Of a DNA stretch of 64,000 nucleotides, positions 18,087 through 26,587 are shown piece by piece (position 1 is the stretch's first letter; every line of letters starts with the position of its first letter). The notes beneath the pieces are model-generated. The model saw only the letters and a program-made list of their open reading frames with translations. It had not been told where the DNA came from and made no database searches. Position numbers and translations under genes: made by a program. This DNA is from Clavibacter michiganensis (GTDB taxonomy: Bacteria; Actinomycetota; Actinomycetes; Actinomycetales; Microbacteriaceae), in assembly GCF_021216655.1 (NCBI RefSeq), contig NZ_CP080437.1:2914001-2978000 (forward strand), read 5' to 3'.

Positions 18087-18176
18087 CGCTCCTCCTTCTC
18101 CGCGGCTCGTCGTCGAGCCGCGTGCTGTCGCCGGGACGGGGATGCGCGTCCGGCGCCTGTCGTTCGGTGGAACTCG

Positions 18177-18201
18177 ACTGTATGCGCACTAACGACTAGT
18201 G
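18177..18201 (-). promoter_or_regulatory. promoter and small inverted repeat upstream of the 70-aa gene
   Basis: Minus-strand TACAGT (18182 to 18177) could be a -10 box with an ~85-nt leader. Immediately upstream is the inverted repeat CACTA-ACGAC-TAGTG (18187-18201), placed where an activator or repressor would touch the -35 region. Confidence 0.35.
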
Positions 18202-18269
18202 GGCGTTCTTCCGGGCGGATCCGGAGGATCGCGGGGCGCCCGCGGACATCCGCCCCGTCCGCGCACGAC

Positions 18270-18303
18270 GGAGGGCCGCCCGCGCTCACGCTGACGGCCC
18301 TCC
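18270..18303 (-). terminator. terminator after the sigma-factor gene
   Basis: GGAGGGCCG (18270-18278) pairs with CGGCCCTCC (18295-18303), a 9-bp perfect stem 14 bp past the sigma-factor stop. Confidence 0.75.
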
Positions 18304-18317
18304 CGTGACGCGGCGGT

Positions 18318-19361
18318 TCAGCCGCGGATGTACGTCTCCAGCTCCGGGATGCGGAGCTTCGCGAGCACCTTCTTCTCGATCTGGCGCACGCGCTCGCGCG
18401 TCACGCCGAGCTGCTGGCTCACGAAGGCGAGCGAGCGCGGCTCGAGGCCGGCGAGGCCGAAGCGCATCCGCACGACCTCGGCGTCGCGCTCGGCGAGCCC
18501 GTCGATGAGGCGCATGACGTGCGCGGCCATGAGCTGCTGCGTCACCACGTCGATGGGCTGCGTGACGTCGGCGTCCTCGATGAGGTCCGCCATCTCGGTG
18601 TCGCCGTCGCCGCCGCTGCCGCCGACGAGGACCTGCAGCGACATGGGCTCCTGCGCGCGGTCGAGCAGGTAGCGCACCTTGGTGACGGGCGTGTCCGACT
18701 CGCGGGCGATCTCCTCCATGGAGGGGTCGCGCCCGAGCTCCACCGCGAGCTCGCGCTGCACGGCGTTGATCCGGTTGATGTGCTCGACGGTGTGCACGGG
18801 GATCCGGATGGTGCGGCTCGTGTCGGCCATGCCGCGGGTGATGGACTGCTTGATCCACCACGAGGCGTAGGTCGAGAACTTGAAGCCGGCCTGGTAGTCG
18901 AACTTCTCGACCGCGCGGACGAGGCCCATGTTCCCCTCCTGGATGAGGTCCAGGAACGGCAGGCCGCGGCCCGTGTAGCGCTTGGCGATGCTGACGACGA
19001 GGCGCAGGTTGGCGTTCACGAGGTGCTGCTTCGCGCGCATCCCGTCCTGGGCGAGCGTCTGGTACTCGCGGCGCTCGGCGGGCGTGAGGTCGGTGCGGGT
19101 GTCGATGACCTCCTGCGACAGGACGCCCACCTCGATGCGGCGGGCCACGGTCACCTCCTGCTCGGCGGTGAGCAGCGGCACGCGGCCGATCTGGCGGAGG
19201 TAGTCCTTGACGGCGTCGGTGCTGGCGCCCGGGGTGACGAGCGACGGCTCGGGGAGGTCGGAGTCCGCGTACGGATCGACGGGACGGACGGACTCGACCT
19301 GGTCGAGCTCGGTGTCGGAGGTGGTCTCGGCGGCCGTGGGCCTGGTCGGTGTCATCGTCAT
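18318..19361 (-). CDS. primary-like sigma-70 factor (SigB/HrdA type)
   Basis: The ATG at 19361 is chosen because GGAAGGAAC stands about 6 nt upstream; it gives 347 residues. Region 1.2 is [20 protein letters not shown], region 2.1-2.4 spans [19 protein letters not shown] to [20 protein letters not shown], region 3 carries [14 protein letters not shown], and region 4.2 ends [18 protein letters not shown]. Region 1.1 and the long acidic N-terminus of the essential SigA are absent and the protein is short, so this is most likely the group 2 paralog used in stress or stationary phase. Another sigA is expected elsewhere. The 315-bp upstream gap holds several palindromes. Confidence 0.85.
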   Translation of the reverse strand: MTMTPTRPTAAETTSDTELDQVESVRPVDPYADSDLPEPSLVTPGASTDAVKDYLRQIGRVPLLTAEQEVTVARRIEVGVLSQEVIDTRTDLTPAERREYQTLAQDGMRAKQHLVNANLRLVVSIAKRYTGRGLPFLDLIQEGNMGLVRAVEKFDYQAGFKFSTYASWWIKQSITRGMADTSRTIRIPVHTVEHINRINAVQRELAVELGRDPSMEEIARESDTPVTKVRYLLDRAQEPMSLQVLVGGSGGDGDTEMADLIEDADVTQPIDVVTQQLMAAHVMRLIDGLAERDAEVVRMRFGLAGLEPRSLAFVSQQLGVTRERVRQIEKKVLAKLRIPELETYIRG

Positions 19362-19676
19362 GGTGCCCGTTCCTTCCGTGCCGTCGCGGACGGCATCGTC
19401 ATGCGGGCCCGCGTCCGTTCGACGGGGGTCTCTGCGAGGTCCCGTGCTCCACGGGGCTCCCGCCCGAGGCCGGATCACGACCTCGAGCGCCTAACTTAGC
19501 GCGCGATTCCTTTGGGGCCCAAACGTTCGTATACGCACGTAACATCCGGTCGGCACCGGTCCCGAGAGGCCGGCCCCCACCGGTGTACCCGATCGTATTG
19601 GGGACGAATGATTAGCGCAGGGGGTTGCGCCCGATCCTCGGCGGTTGTACATCTCCTCGCCACCTACACTTGACGG
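19362..19676. promoter_or_regulatory. 315-bp divergent control region with stacked palindromes
   Basis: This is the only gap over 300 bp. From left to right it holds CTAACTTAG (19489-19497) with a minus-strand TAAGTT that may be the sigma-gene -10. Next is TTTGGG-G-CCCAAA (19511-19523), then an 18-bp near-perfect palindrome ACGTTCGTA|TACGCACGT (19523-19540, 8 of 9 pairs matching). A GC-rich part and an AT-rich stretch around 19595-19615 follow. No ORF or RNA gene was recognised. The palindromes suggest binding sites for dimeric regulators controlling the sigma gene. Confidence 0.5.
19665..19670 (+). promoter_or_regulatory. -10 box for leaderless phosphatase/cytochrome-maturation transcript
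   Basis: TACACT is followed by 6 nt and then the GTG at 19677. No Shine-Dalgarno is present. This would drive the phosphatase-TlpA-CcdA-ResB unit. Confidence 0.6.
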
Positions 19677-20321
19677 GTGGTCGCCTCACGAATCCATCTC
19701 GTCCGTCACGGCGAGGTGCACAACCCGCACGGAGTCCTCTACGGACGGATCCCGGGTTACGGCCTCTCCGAGCTCGGCCACCGCATGGCGGACGCCGCGG
19801 CGCGCGCGCTCGAGGAGGAGGGTGCTCCGGTCAACCGGGTCATCGCGTCCCCGCTGCAGCGCGCGCAGGAGTCCGCCGCCCCCTGGGCCGAGCGCTTCGC
19901 CCTCGAGGTCGCCATCGACGAGCGCGTCATCGAGCCCACCAACCGCTTCGAGGGATCCAAGTTCCCGTCGCCCGCGCGCATCGCGCGCTCGCCGCGCCTC
20001 TGGCCGCTGGTCGTCGACCCCGTGAAGCCCAGCTGGGGCGAGTCCTACCGCTCCATCGCCGCGCGCATGGCGGAGGCAGTGAAGGCCGCGTACCGCTCCG
20101 TGCCCGACGGCGACGTCGTCATCGTGAGCCACCAGCTGCCCATATGGATGGTGCACCTCTCCCTCGCGGGCGAGCGCCTCTTCCACGACCCGCGCCAGCG
20201 CCGCTGCGCCCTGTCGAGCATCACCACGGTCGAGCGCGTCGGCGACCGCTTCGTCGAGACGGGCTACATCGACGCGGCCGCGGGGCTCGCCGCGGACGCC
20301 GTCGACCAGGGGGCGGTCTGA
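19677..20321 (+). CDS. histidine phosphatase family protein (phosphoglycerate-mutase-like)
   Basis: The 214-residue protein has IHLVRHGEVHNP with the phospho-accepting His in RHG at residues 9-11, the second Arg in ASPLQRAQESA, the acid E82-region (FEGSKF) and the second His in VIVSHQLPIW. It is a cytoplasmic acid phosphatase or PGM-like enzyme of unknown substrate. A homolog sits directly ahead of the tlpA-ccdA-resB-ccsA genes in mycobacteria (Rv0525-Rv0529), so the linkage is conserved. The GTG start is set by the -10 box. The stop overlaps the next start by 1 nt (TGATG). Confidence 0.87.
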   Translation: MVASRIHLVRHGEVHNPHGVLYGRIPGYGLSELGHRMADAAARALEEEGAPVNRVIASPLQRAQESAAPWAERFALEVAIDERVIEPTNRFEGSKFPSPARIARSPRLWPLVVDPVKPSWGESYRSIAARMAEAVKAAYRSVPDGDVVIVSHQLPIWMVHLSLAGERLFHDPRQRRCALSSITTVERVGDRFVETGYIDAAAGLAADAVDQGAV

Positions 20322-20929
20322 TGCCCGGCGTCAGCCGTCGCAGCATCCTGGCCGCCGCCGCATCGTCCTTGCTGGCCGCGGTCGCCCTCTCGGGCTGCAC
20401 CGAGGATCCGCTGGCCGCCGAGTTCAAGGCCGGCGACAACAAGCGCTACATCGCCGGCGACGGCACCTTCACGGAGATCCCGCTCGCCGAGCGCGCGGCC
20501 CCCGTCGACTTCTCCGGCACGCTGTCGGACGGCACGGAGATCAGCTCCGCCGACTACCGCGGATCCGTCACGGTCCTCAACTTCTGGTACGCCGAGTGCC
20601 CGCCCTGCCGCCTCGAGGCGAAGGACCTGCAGGCCGCGAGCGAGGAGCACGCGGCGGACGGCGTGAGGTTCCTCGGCGTCAACACCCGCGACCAGCGCCC
20701 GAACGTCGACTCCTTCGACAAGACGTACGGCATCACCTACCCGTCCGTCCTCGACGTCGAGGACACCTCCATGCAGCTCGCGTTCGCCGGCACCATCGCG
20801 CCGAACGCCGTGCCCGCCACCATCGTCCTCGACCGCCAGGGCCGCGTGGCGTCCCGCGTGCTCGGGCAGATCGACCCCGGCGTGCTCCGCACGCTGGTGA
20901 AGGACACCGTCGCCGAGGCGGCGGGGTAG
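20321..20929 (+). CDS. TlpA/ResA-like thiol-disulfide lipoprotein for cytochrome c maturation
   Basis: The 202-residue protein has a twin-Arg-containing N-terminus (VSRRSIL), a hydrophobic stretch and lipobox ALSGC with C26 as the lipidated residue. The thioredoxin domain begins near residue 80 with FWYAECPPC, giving the redox pair C93/C96, and the cis-proline lies in AVPATIV. It should keep the haem-binding cysteines of apocytochrome c reduced on the outer membrane face, fed by CcdA. The ATG at 20321 overlaps the phosphatase stop, and the ccdA start abuts its own stop. Confidence 0.9.
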   Translation: MPGVSRRSILAAAASSLLAAVALSGCTEDPLAAEFKAGDNKRYIAGDGTFTEIPLAERAAPVDFSGTLSDGTEISSADYRGSVTVLNFWYAECPPCRLEAKDLQAASEEHAADGVRFLGVNTRDQRPNVDSFDKTYGITYPSVLDVEDTSMQLAFAGTIAPNAVPATIVLDRQGRVASRVLGQIDPGVLRTLVKDTVAEAAG

Positions 20930-21670
20930 GTGGACCAGATCCAGGGGGTCCTCTCCGGCCAGCTCCTCGTCGCGGTGCCGCTCGCGCTCCTCGCGGGCCT
21001 GGTCTCGTTCGCGTCGCCGTGCGTGCTGCCGCTCGTGCCCGGCTACCTCGGGTACATCGGCGGCATGGCGGAGGCGAAGGGCGGATCCGCGACGCGTCGG
21101 CGGCTGCTCCTCGGCACGGCCCTGTTCGTGCTCGGCTTCTCGGCGGTCTTCATCGTCACGACTCTCGTCTCGGCCACGGCCGGCTTCTGGCTCATGCGCT
21201 GGCAGGACGTCATCACGCGGATCCTCGGGGTCGTCCTCATCGTGATGGGCCTCGTGTTCACCGGCCGGCTCGGGTTCCTGCAGCGGCAGGTGAAGAGCTC
21301 GTGGCGCCCCGCGACCGGGCTCGCGGGCGCTCCGCTGCTCGGGATCGTCTTCGGCATCGGCTGGGCGCCCTGCATCGGCCCGACGCTCGCGGTCGTCATC
21401 TCCATGAGCCTCACGTCGGCCGACGCGGGCCGCGGCGTGCTGCTCGGCGTCGCCTATTGCATCGGGCTCGGCGTGCCGTTCCTCCTCGTGGCCCTCGGCC
21501 TCGGGTGGATGACGCGCACCGTCGGGTTCCTCCGCCGCCACATCCGCACCGTCAACCTCGTCGGGGGAGCCCTGCTGGTCATCACCGGCGTGCTCATGGT
21601 CTCCGGGCTCTGGTCGGCGTGGATGCTCCAGCTCCAGGGGGTGATCGCCTCGTATGTCCCGGCCATCTGA
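20930..21670 (+). CDS. ccdA: CcdA cytochrome c biogenesis transmembrane protein
   Basis: The 246-residue protein has six hydrophobic helices. The redox cysteines lie in FASPCVLPLVPGYLGYI (C31) and FGIGWAPCIGPTLA, the paired CcdA/DsbD signatures. It carries electrons across the membrane from cytoplasmic thioredoxin to the TlpA-like lipoprotein encoded just upstream. The GTG at 20930 directly follows the upstream TAG with no gap. The 3' end overlaps resB by 17 nt. Confidence 0.93.
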   Translation: MDQIQGVLSGQLLVAVPLALLAGLVSFASPCVLPLVPGYLGYIGGMAEAKGGSATRRRLLLGTALFVLGFSAVFIVTTLVSATAGFWLMRWQDVITRILGVVLIVMGLVFTGRLGFLQRQVKSSWRPATGLAGAPLLGIVFGIGWAPCIGPTLAVVISMSLTSADAGRGVLLGVAYCIGLGVPFLLVALGLGWMTRTVGFLRRHIRTVNLVGGALLVITGVLMVSGLWSAWMLQLQGVIASYVPAI

Positions 21671-23300
21671 CCACGTCGACTCCCCACGGCAGGCGCCGCG
21701 CGAGGGGGCGCCCATCGCGCAGCCGAAGCTCGGCTTCCTGGGCACGCTGCGCTGGTTCTGGCGGCAGCTCACGAGCATGCGCACGGCGCTGTTCCTGCTG
21801 CTCCTGCTCGCGTTCGCGGCGATCCCCGGATCCCTCGTGCCGCAGCGCAGCTCCGACCCGAACGGCGTCACGCAGTTCCGCGCCGACAACCCGGACCTCT
21901 ACCCGGTGCTCGACAAGCTCCAGGTGTTCGACACCTACAGCTCGGTGTGGTTCTCCTCCATCTACCTGCTGCTGTTCATCAGCCTCATCGGCTGCGTCGT
22001 GCCGCGCGCCAAGCACCACTTCGACGCGCTGCGCCAGGCACCGCCCAAGACGCCGGCCCGGCTCTCCCGCCTCGCCGGGTACACGACGCGGACCACCACC
22101 GCTGATCCGGTCGACGCGATCCGCCAGGCTCGGGCGCTGCTCAAGCGCCAGCGCTACCGGACGGTCCTCGTCGACGACGCGTCGGCCGAGGGCGGCGTGC
22201 TCTCGGTCTCGGCCGAGCGCGGCTACCTGCGCGAGACCGGCAACCTCGTCTTCCACTCCGCGCTCGTCGGGATCCTCATCACGGTCGGCATCGGCGGCGG
22301 CTTCGGCTACTCCGGGCAGAAGGTGCTCGTGGAGGGCCAGTCGTTCGTCAACACGCTCTCCACCTTCGACTCGTTCAACCCGGGCCGGTTCTTCGACGAC
22401 TCGTCGCTCACCCCCTACCGGGTGAAGCTCAACGCGCTGCACGTGCAGTACGAGCAGCAGAACCCGAACGCCATCGGCCAGCCGCTCGACTTCACGGCCG
22501 ACGTGACGGCCGACGTGCCGGGCGGCCAGCCGCAGGAGCGCGAGGTCAAGGTCAACGACCCGCTCGCCATCGGCGGCACCGACATGTACCTGCTCGGCAA
22601 CGGCTACGCGCCGCACGTGACGGTGCGGGATCCCGCGGGCACGGTCGTCTACAGCGCCGACGTGCCGTTCCTCCCGCAGGACGCGAAGCTCACCTCGCTC
22701 GGCGTCGTCAAGGTGCCGGACGGCCTGCGCGAGCAGGTCGGCATGCTCGGCTTCTTCTACCCGACGCAGGGCGCGGAGAAGGCGCCGTTCTTCTCCTCCT
22801 ACCCGGACCTCGACAACCCGCTGCTGACGCTCAACGTCTACACGGGCGACCTCGGGATCGACGGCGGCGTGCCCACCTCGGTGTACACGCTCGACACGGG
22901 GGACCTCACGCAGCTCACCGGCGGCAAGACGGGCGTCCAGTCCATCGAGCTCGCCCCCGGCCAGACGATGGACCTGCCCGACGGCCTCGGCAGCGTGAGC
23001 CTCGACTCCGTGCCGCGCTTCGTCTCGTTCGACGTGCACCACGACCCGACGCAGCGCTGGGTGCTGCTGTTCGCGATCCTCGTGCTCGGCGGCCTGCTCA
23101 CGTCCCTCTTCGTGCCGCGCCGGCGCGTGTGGGTCAAGGCCGTGCCGCAGGCCGACGGATCCACGACCCTCGAGTACGCGGGCCTCGCCCGCGGCGAGGA
23201 CCCCACGCTGGAGGCCGCGGTCGCGGCCCTGGCGGACAAGCACGTGGCCGGCCTCGCGCCGGGCGCGGTGTCAGATGCAGAAGTTAGGCTCCACTCGTGA
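21654..23300 (+). CDS. resB: ResB, cytochrome c biogenesis protein (system II)
   Basis: The 548-residue protein has the ResB/Ccs1 layout. Residues ~35-75 contain LGFLGTLRWFWRQLTSMRTA and the first helix, with IPGSLVPQRSSDPNG after it. Further helices lie near 95 and 190, a large extracytoplasmic domain spans ~210-455, and the last helix is near 465-485 (WVLLFAILVLGGLLTSLFV). ResB with CcsB transports haem and ligates it to CXXCH apocytochromes. It overlaps ccdA by 17 nt, and the ccsB promoter is embedded in its last 20 nt. Confidence 0.92.
   Translation: MSRPSDHVDSPRQAPREGAPIAQPKLGFLGTLRWFWRQLTSMRTALFLLLLLAFAAIPGSLVPQRSSDPNGVTQFRADNPDLYPVLDKLQVFDTYSSVWFSSIYLLLFISLIGCVVPRAKHHFDALRQAPPKTPARLSRLAGYTTRTTTADPVDAIRQARALLKRQRYRTVLVDDASAEGGVLSVSAERGYLRETGNLVFHSALVGILITVGIGGGFGYSGQKVLVEGQSFVNTLSTFDSFNPGRFFDDSSLTPYRVKLNALHVQYEQQNPNAIGQPLDFTADVTADVPGGQPQEREVKVNDPLAIGGTDMYLLGNGYAPHVTVRDPAGTVVYSADVPFLPQDAKLTSLGVVKVPDGLREQVGMLGFFYPTQGAEKAPFFSSYPDLDNPLLTLNVYTGDLGIDGGVPTSVYTLDTGDLTQLTGGKTGVQSIELAPGQTMDLPDGLGSVSLDSVPRFVSFDVHHDPTQRWVLLFAILVLGGLLTSLFVPRRRVWVKAVPQADGSTTLEYAGLARGEDPTLEAAVAALADKHVAGLAPGAVSDAEVRLHS
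23285..23290 (+). promoter_or_regulatory. intragenic -10 box for leaderless ccsB transcript
   Basis: TAGGCT (preceded by T, giving TTAGGCT) sits inside the last codons of resB, exactly 6 nt before the GTG of ccsB at 23297. This implies an extra transcript in addition to the operon read-through. Confidence 0.55.
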
Positions 23301-24322
23301 ACACGGCCATGCTCGACGACGTCTCCCTCATCGCGCTCCTCGTCGCGATGGGGCTCTACGCGGCCGCGTTCATCGCGTTCGCCCTCGACCTCGCGCGGCG
23401 GTCCGCGCTCGTGGCGGACGCGGCCACCGCCGCGGCACGCCAGCCCTCCGCCGTCGGCGCCACCGCCGCCCGCCGCGGCGGCACCGCCACCATCGAGCGC
23501 GAGCCCGCGTCGTCTGGTCGCGACGGCGTCGTCTCCGGTCCGGACGCTCCCGTCGCCGCCGGCCGCTCGATCAGCCTCAACGTCGCCATGGTGCTGCTCG
23601 GCATCGGGTTCGTCGCGCACGCGGTCGCCACGGTGCTCAGGGGCCTCGCCGCCTCGCGTGTGCCGTGGGCCAACATGTACGAGTTCGCGATGACGGGCAC
23701 GCTGCTCATCCTCAGCGTCTACCTCATCGTGCTCACGCGCCGCGACCTGCGCTTCCTCGGCACCTTCGTCACCGGCCTCATCCTCATCCTGCTCGGCATC
23801 GCCGTGGTGCAGTACCGCGTCGAGGTGGCGCCGCTGCCGCCGTCGCTGCAGTCGTACTGGCTCGTGATCCACGTCTTCGTCGCGGCGCTCGGCACGGGAT
23901 TCTTCGCCCTGGCCTTCGCGCTGTCCGGCGTGCAGCTCCTGCAGTTCCGGCGGGAGTCGCTGGCCGCCGACGCGCGGGCCGCGAAGATGCGCTTCCTCGC
24001 CACGCTGCCCGACTCCGTCACGCTCGAGTCGATGGCCTACCGCCTCAACATCGTGGGCTTCATCTTCTGGACCTTCACGCTCATGGCCGGCGCCATCTGG
24101 GCCGAGCGCGCGTGGGGCCGCTACTGGGGGTGGGACACCAAGGAGGTCTGGACCTTCATCATCTGGGTGCTCTACGCCGGGTACATCCACGCGCGGGCCA
24201 CGCGCGGCTGGCGCGGGTCGCGGTCGGCGTGGCTCGCCATCATCGGGTTCTCGGCCGTCATGTTCAACTTCGGCGTCGTGAACGTGTTCTTCAAGGGCCT
24301 GCACACCTACAGCGGCCTGTAG
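23297..24322 (+). CDS. ccsB: CcsB/CcsA (ResC) haem-handling cytochrome c synthase subunit
   Basis: The 341-residue membrane protein has about eight helices and the haem-binding WWD-type signature WGRYWGWDTKEVWTFIIW near residues 272-290. Conserved His are in FVAHAVATVL and VIHVFVAALG. It partners ResB in system II cytochrome c maturation. An Ala/Arg-rich stretch between the first two helices (residues ~40-85) is longer than in most homologs. The GTG start overlaps the resB stop by 4 nt. The convergent menC gene ends 29 bp downstream. Confidence 0.92.
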   Translation: MNTAMLDDVSLIALLVAMGLYAAAFIAFALDLARRSALVADAATAAARQPSAVGATAARRGGTATIEREPASSGRDGVVSGPDAPVAAGRSISLNVAMVLLGIGFVAHAVATVLRGLAASRVPWANMYEFAMTGTLLILSVYLIVLTRRDLRFLGTFVTGLILILLGIAVVQYRVEVAPLPPSLQSYWLVIHVFVAALGTGFFALAFALSGVQLLQFRRESLAADARAAKMRFLATLPDSVTLESMAYRLNIVGFIFWTFTLMAGAIWAERAWGRYWGWDTKEVWTFIIWVLYAGYIHARATRGWRGSRSAWLAIIGFSAVMFNFGVVNVFFKGLHTYSGL

Positions 24323-24351
24323 TCCGCTCCGGCCGGCTGACGTCCACCGCG

Positions 24352-25335
24352 TCAGGCGCCGGCGAGCACGGCGTGCGTGCGGCGGATCCGGTCGAGCCAC
24401 CACTCGCGGCGGTCCGCGTCGACAGCGTGGGCGTCCAGGAGGCGCGCGTCGGGCGAGACGCGGCGCACGGCGATCTTGCCGTCTACGGGCACGAGCGGCT
24501 CGGCCACGACGTCCTCGACGAAGAGCGAGACCGTGCCGAGGCCGCAGTCGTGCGGCAGCTCGGGGATCGCCGCCGCGAGGTGCGCGGCCATGGAGATGCC
24601 CACGCTCGTGTCGAGCGCGCTCGAGACGACGACGGGCAGGCCCGCCTCCCGCGTGATGCGCAGCGCGCGGTGGATCCCGCCGAGCGGCTGCGCCTTGATC
24701 ACGAGCAGGTCGGCGGCTCCGGCGCGAGCGACCCGCAGCGGGTCCTCGGCCTTGCGCACGCTCTCGTCGGCGGCGAGCGGCACGCCCAGGTGGCGGATCC
24801 GCCCGCGCAGCTCGGCGAGCTCCTCCACCGACGCGCATGGCTGCTCCACGTACTCGAGGTCGTGCGCGGCGAGGGCGTGGATCGCGTGCTCGGCCTCGTC
24901 CACGTTCCAGGCCGCGTTCGCGTCGATCCGCACCCGGCCCTCGGGCCCGAGGAGGCGGCGGACCTCGGCGACGCGGGCCACGTCGTCCACGAGCGTCGTG
25001 CCGCGCTCGGCGACCTTGACCTTCGCGGTGCGGCAGCCGGGGAACCGGGCCAGCACCTCGGCGACGCGAGCGGCCTCGACGGCCGGGATCGTCGCGTTCA
25101 CGAGCACGTGGTCGCGCAAGGGCGCGGGCGGCTCCGTCCAGCCGAAGTCGATGGCGGCGGCGAGCCAGGCCGCGGACTCCGCGTCGTCGTACTCGACGAA
25201 CGGCGAGAACTCCGTCCAGCCGAGCGGGCCCTCGATGAGCACGGCCTCGCGCACGTCGAGGCCGCGGAAGCGCGTGCGGAGCGGGAGGGCGACGACGCGG
25301 GCGGTGGCGAGCAGGTCGTCCAGGGCGGGGAGCAT
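24352..25335 (-). CDS. menC: o-succinylbenzoate synthase
   Basis: The 327-residue enolase-superfamily protein has the catalytic Lys in AKVKVAERGT, metal ligands in RIDANAAWN and LAADESVRKA, YVEQPCAS, and the second Lys in LLVIKAQPLGG. It dehydrates SHCHC to o-succinylbenzoate in menaquinone biosynthesis. It is divergent from menB/menE, but the two are now separated by the restriction-modification island. Minus-strand GAGGCT sits 6 nt before the ATG, a weak form of the local leaderless promoter, and the left 29-bp repeat begins within it. Confidence 0.9.
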   Translation of the reverse strand: MLPALDDLLATARVVALPLRTRFRGLDVREAVLIEGPLGWTEFSPFVEYDDAESAAWLAAAIDFGWTEPPAPLRDHVLVNATIPAVEAARVAEVLARFPGCRTAKVKVAERGTTLVDDVARVAEVRRLLGPEGRVRIDANAAWNVDEAEHAIHALAAHDLEYVEQPCASVEELAELRGRIRHLGVPLAADESVRKAEDPLRVARAGAADLLVIKAQPLGGIHRALRITREAGLPVVVSSALDTSVGISMAAHLAAAIPELPHDCGLGTVSLFVEDVVAEPLVPVDGKIAVRRVSPDARLLDAHAVDADRREWWLDRIRRTHAVLAGA

Positions 25336-25345
25336 GGATCCAGCC

Positions 25346-25374
25346 TCGCACCCGCGGGCACCCGCCGGGGCGCC
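25346..25374 (+). repeat. left 29-bp direct repeat flanking the R-M island
   Basis: It begins TCGCACCCGCGGGCACC and ends with GGGGCGCC. It matches the copy at 27412-27440 at 28 of 29 positions, the difference being G versus A near the end. The repeat contains CCGCGG. It covers the region where the menC -35 element should be. Confidence 0.85.
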
Positions 25375-25399
25375 TGACGCTAGCGTCGGGCGTGCTGGA

Positions 25400-25405
25400 T
25401 AGCAT
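25400..25405 (+). promoter_or_regulatory. -10 box for leaderless methyltransferase transcript
   Basis: TAGCAT is followed by the 6 nt GATCAC and then the ATG at 25412. The spacing equals that of host genes, so the island gene uses the same expression mode. Confidence 0.6.
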
Positions 25406-25411
25406 GATCAC

Positions 25412-26587
25412 ATGCTCGAACCTCGAAATGTCACGCCGATCGCGTCCGCCCGGCCGAAGGTCATGGAGTTCTTCGCTGGCGTCGGCCTCGCTCGCATGGG
25501 ACTGGAGAGCGCAGGGTTCCAGGTGACGTGGGCGAACGACTATGAGCCTGACAAGCATGCCCTCTACGAGCGCAATTTTCGTGATCGGGAAGCAGGGCGC
25601 GACCACATCTACCGCGTGGGTGACGTTTTCGGGCTTGACCACGACGAGCTACCGCGCGACGCCGCGCTCGCGTGGGGCTCGTCTCCTTGTACTGATCTGT
25701 CGCTCGCGGGCACGCGAGGTGGCTTGCGATCCGGTGAGTCAAATGCATTCTGGGGTTTCGTCGACGCGCTTGCGGCTCTCGGTGAGGAGCGACCGCCGGT
25801 CGTTGTCTTGGAGAACGTCGTCGGACTCGCCACGAGCCATGGAGGCGATGACTTGACCGCCGCCATCAGGGCTTTCAATGATCTTGGATACTCGATCGAC
25901 GTCCTGTCGATCGACGCGCGTCGATTCTTGCCGCAGTCGAGACCCAGGATGTTTCTCGTCGGTGCCCTAGTACCCCCAGCGGATGCAGGCGAACAGGTGT
26001 CCGCGCTTCGGCCGGCGCAGTTCTCGTGGGTATTCAATGATCCGACGCTTCGAACTCACAGGGCCGCACTCCCGGATCCACCGGCACCGAGAACGTCGGG
26101 CCTAGAAAGCATTATGGAGAAAATGAGCGGCAATGATTCGCGCTGGTGGGAGGCGGAGCGTACCGAATCATTTATGGCGTCCCTCTCTTCTGTCCAACGA
26201 GATCGCGTGGCGCTGCTTCGCAAGTCATCTCATGTCTCGTATCGGACGGCATACCGAAGGACTCGAAACGGTGTGGCGACTTGGGAAGTGCGCCCCGATG
26301 AGATTGCTGGATGCCTTCGCACTGCGCGCGGAGGCTCATCTAAGCAGGCCGTTGTAAAGATCGAGAAAGGGGTTGTCAGTGTCCGCTGGATGACGCCGTT
26401 GGAATACGCGCGCCTCATGGGTGCTGAGGATTACAACATTCAGGGTACGCCCGCAAGTAAGGTGCTCTTCGCCTTTGGGGATGCTGTCGCCGTTCCGGCG
26501 GTGGAATGGCTCGGTAGCAACTACCTGATGCCCCTGCTCAAGGGGCACTTGGCTGAGCTCGAGAGCGCGGCGTCCATTGCGCGATGA
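25412..26587 (+). CDS. DNA (cytosine-5) methyltransferase of a type II R-M system
   Basis: The 391-residue protein has the ordered C5-methyltransferase motifs: FFAGVGLARMG (motif I, residues 20-30), GSSPCTDLS with catalytic C93 (motif IV, Thr in place of the usual Gln), VLENVVGL (VI, E134-N135-V136), FLPQSRPRMF (VIII, Q175-R177-R179) and FGDAVAVPAVEWL (X). The target-recognition region lies between VIII and IX (about 190-330). Codon use is clearly less GC-rich than the flanking men genes, with codons such as AAT, ATT and TTT, which indicates transfer. It overlaps the endonuclease gene by 11 nt. It should protect the host site. Confidence 0.92.
   Translation: MLEPRNVTPIASARPKVMEFFAGVGLARMGLESAGFQVTWANDYEPDKHALYERNFRDREAGRDHIYRVGDVFGLDHDELPRDAALAWGSSPCTDLSLAGTRGGLRSGESNAFWGFVDALAALGEERPPVVVLENVVGLATSHGGDDLTAAIRAFNDLGYSIDVLSIDARRFLPQSRPRMFLVGALVPPADAGEQVSALRPAQFSWVFNDPTLRTHRAALPDPPAPRTSGLESIMEKMSGNDSRWWEAERTESFMASLSSVQRDRVALLRKSSHVSYRTAYRRTRNGVATWEVRPDEIAGCLRTARGGSSKQAVVKIEKGVVSVRWMTPLEYARLMGAEDYNIQGTPASKVLFAFGDAVAVPAVEWLGSNYLMPLLKGHLAELESAASIAR

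Noticed and set aside
15439..18192. 917-residue plus-strand ORF opposite the UvrA2-like gene
   Set aside because: It is a GC-driven antisense shadow: the product is Arg/Val/His/Leu-rich with no domain, while the minus strand carries intact ATPase and zinc motifs.
22838..25642. 934-residue minus-strand ORF spanning resB, ccsB and menC
   Set aside because: Low-complexity Arg/Ala/Gly translation opposite three clear genes; no start signal or domain.
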